A stretch of 6,527 nt of DNA, from NCBI GenBank assembly GCA_030705665.1, contig JAUZQA010000248.1, positions 1 through 6,527 on the forward strand, in the 5' to 3' direction. Shown in pieces: positions 4,953-6,527 of this stretch. The DNA is from Bacillota bacterium (GTDB lineage: Bacteria > Bacillota > Bacilli > Bacillales_B > DSM-18226). A program made the position numbers and the translations under genes. The notes beneath the pieces were generated by a model. It worked only from the letters and a program-made list of their open reading frames with translations, ran no database searches and was not told where the DNA came from. Each line of letters begins with the position of its first letter. The stretch's first letter is position 1.

Positions 4953-5633
4953 TAAATAAAAAGCAAATATCTTTTCCACTTAGCTGCTTTCATGTCTTTT
5001 TAACAGGATGTCTAAATAATCTGATTTTCGATAAAGTTCAAATAATTGAAACACTGGCTTATGGTATGGAAGGCGACAAATCGAAGGAACAGTCATCTAT
5101 CCATTTTCGGAGAAAGGGAAAACTAAAAATAAAAATTTTAAAACCGACACAACCACTTTTTAAGACATCCTCCCAAGATTGAATACTAATCAGCCTATCC
5201 TATTGAAAATTGGAAATGGTTTTATCCACAATATTAATATGAGGCAGTCTTTTATTCTAAAATTGCTAATGGAAAGATTCGAAAATGGTAACTATAAAAC
5301 CAAATCGATAAAATAGTCAGCTTATTATTGAAAAATCTGGATTCGAACGTTACCTATACGGTTGAGGAGAACAAGCCTATTCCCATATCCTGATCTTTAT
5401 TAAATAAGTATTTTACTACTGAGATCCATGACTTAGTTTCTTTGTTTCAAAAGTACAACGGGGATTCGATTGGACTTGGTGATAAGGTCAGGGCCCACTC
5501 CAGAAATTGGACTTTCAAAAATTCAAACAAATAGATCCTAAACTCAAAACAAGAGTACAGACAGATGCCATGAAACTCTGGAATCAATCGTACATTAATT
5601 ATAGAGGTGATGCCATTTGAAAAATTTAATTAG
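4949..5633 (+). pseudogene. Decayed Ger(x)C-family gene between gerA and gerB
   Basis: Homologous along its length to the intact gene at 1952-3043 but broken in many places. The N-terminus survives: ATG 4949 overlaps the gerA stop (ATGA), followed by lipobox FLTGC and KVQIIETLAY. One A is missing from the run before 5080 (frameshift); TAA at 5161-5163 replaces a Glu codon in TTF-E-DILPRL; about 8 bases are lost soon after. A deletion of roughly 325 bp then removes the middle (equivalent of intact residues about 100-207), joining to FIHNINMRQSFILKLL. TAG at 5314, TGA at 5391 and a second deletion of about 85 bp follow. The end keeps DLVSLFQKYNGDSIGLGDKVRAHSRNW before a one-base deletion and TAG at 5532, and NSGI in a third frame. 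A full-length C subunit cannot be made; only a 77-residue N-terminal lipopeptide could be. The position shows that the operon was ancestrally A-C-B, as in gerK. Confidence 0.93.
5604..5609 (+). promoter_or_regulatory. Ribosome binding site that fixes the TTG start of gerB
   Basis: GAGGTG lies seven bases before TTG 5617, in the tail of the broken C gene. No ATG or GTG in the gerB frame lies near it; the first in-frame ATG is about 30 codons in, within the first membrane segment. The site therefore decides for the TTG start. The C-gene ruin has been kept intact here, consistent with continued selection on gerB. Confidence 0.7.
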
Positions 5634-6527
5634 AGAGCAATATACTGTATCACCTTATTTAGTCTTCTTTTTAATTTTCCCTAATATTATTGGTGTAGGT
5701 ATTATGAGTTTCCAGAGGAACATTATTAAGTATGCCGGCTATGATGCATGGATTTCCATTATAATATCTGGGATAAGTATCCATATATTAATTTGGATGA
5801 TGTATCGAATACTGGCGATTGCCGATAACGACATTATTTATATTCAAAGATTTTTATTTGGGAAATGGATTGGCGGCATCATCAACCTGTTTATTATTTT
5901 TTATTTTCTTGTACTGGCCCTTATTGTTTTCCGTGTTTATATTGAAGTGGTTCAGGTGTGGATTTTCCCCTTAATGAAGACATGGCAAATCAGCATCCCA
6001 TTTCTAATGCTTATCTATTATACGGTTTCAAGCGGATTCCGAGTAATTACTGGTATTTGTTTTTGGGGAACGATCATTCCTTTTATTATTTTAGCTCCCC
6101 TTATTTTCTTTGCCTTAGAATTTGCCCAATGGGAACATTTATTTCCGCTTTTTAATCATTCAGCTATGGACATCTTGTTATCTTCAAAAGAGATGTTGTT
6201 TCAATACTTGGGTTTTGAACCATTATTTATGTTTTACCCATTTGTTAAGAACTCTGGTAAATCACAAAAATGGGCTCACTTTGGACTGCTGTTTTCAACC
6301 TTACTTTATTTGATTATAGCGCTGATTTCATTTGCATTTTTTAGCCAAGAGCATTTAAAAAATACTTTATGGCCTACATTAAATTTGATGAAAATTGCGC
6401 AATTTCCACTTATAGAAAGGGTCGAATATATTGTTGTCTCTATCTGGCTGCTGCTTATCTTGCCTAATGTCAGTTTAAAAATATGGGCAGCCTGCCGCGG
6501 CCTTAAGAAATTAGTAAATTTGAAGCA
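5617..6527 (+). CDS. GerAB/GerKB-family spore germination permease (B subunit), 3' end cut off
   Basis: From TTG 5617 the frame is open to the window edge (303 codons plus two bases). Family members have about 365-370 residues, so roughly 65 are missing. The protein begins with KNLIREQYTVSPYLVFFLIFPNIIGVGIM and is a polytopic membrane protein of the APC-superfamily spore permease family, with about eight hydrophobic segments visible (for example residues 13-30, 46-62, 88-110, 143-165, 225-245 and 270-288). The motif FPLIERVEYIVVSIWLLLILPNVSLKIW near the end corresponds to the conserved (F/L)ER-E region of GerAB/GerKB. B subunits sit in the spore inner membrane and take part in germinant recognition. 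The gene lies third in an A-C-B operon whose C gene is broken. No frameshift or stop is present in the visible part. Confidence 0.93.
   Translation, partial: MKNLIREQYTVSPYLVFFLIFPNIIGVGIMSFQRNIIKYAGYDAWISIIISGISIHILIWMMYRILAIADNDIIYIQRFLFGKWIGGIINLFIIFYFLVLALIVFRVYIEVVQVWIFPLMKTWQISIPFLMLIYYTVSSGFRVITGICFWGTIIPFIILAPLIFFALEFAQWEHLFPLFNHSAMDILLSSKEMLFQYLGFEPLFMFYPFVKNSGKSQKWAHFGLLFSTLLYLIIALISFAFFSQEHLKNTLWPTLNLMKIAQFPLIERVEYIVVSIWLLLILPNVSLKIWAACRGLKKLVNLK

Noticed and set aside
4787..4993. 68-codon minus-strand frame across the gerA end
   Set aside because: Antisense to the gerA C-terminal tail and the start of the broken C gene; no start signal and no family features.
5958..6313. Two short plus-strand frames (5958-6155 and 6122-6313)
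   Set aside because: Both are out of frame within the continuous gerB permease frame that starts at TTG 5617.
1..6527. CRISPR arrays, tRNA or rRNA genes, transposase genes
   Set aside because: No regularly spaced repeats, cloverleaf-like segments, rRNA-like stretches or transposase motifs were seen on either strand.

Overview
The window looks like chromosomal DNA from a spore-forming, low-GC Gram-positive of the Bacillaceae (Bacillus in the broad sense). The reasons are A+T-rich non-coding DNA, strong AAGGAGG-type ribosome binding sites, a 131-residue Spx, an IDEAL-domain protein and GerA-family spore germination receptor genes. I cannot place the species.

Left half (1-1800, all genes on the minus strand): a redox-stress regulatory module. 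Reading in the direction of transcription it holds an Spx paralogue (1705-1310), a 44-residue protein of the BA3454 stress-response type (1282-1148), a possible 41-residue ORF overlapping it (1160-1035), an Rrf2-family repressor that matches SaiR in type and context (884-456), and an IDEAL-domain protein cut by the left edge (309-1). This resembles the Bacillus anthracis arrangement in which saiR lies in the spxA2 operon and represses it. The main non-coding result is a shared inverted repeat, TGTAA-N9-TTACA. It covers the -10 region of both the spx and the saiR promoters and starts exactly 8 bp downstream of the -35 box in each. A third copy lies between saiR and the IDEAL gene. I infer that this is the SaiR operator, which would make the module autoregulated and would put the IDEAL gene in the same regulon.

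Right half (1940-6527, plus strand): GerA-type nutrient germinant receptor genes. A stand-alone intact C-subunit lipoprotein gene (1952-3043) is followed by a 379-bp gap, and then by an operon in A-C-B order: an intact A subunit (3423-4952), a heavily decayed C subunit (4949 to about 5633) and a B-subunit permease that runs off the right edge (5617-6527). The decayed C copy has stop codons, frameshifts and two sizeable deletions, but both of its ends are still fitted to its neighbours: an ATGA overlap with the A gene, and the B ribosome binding site inside its tail. The upstream intact C gene is a paralogue of the broken one and may supply the missing subunit, if the receptor still works.

The gap 3044-3422 holds a minus-strand intrinsic-terminator-like hairpin, a hydrophobic minus-strand reading frame with no good start (probably a relic), and an inverted repeat with perfect 12-bp arms that encloses a second hairpin.
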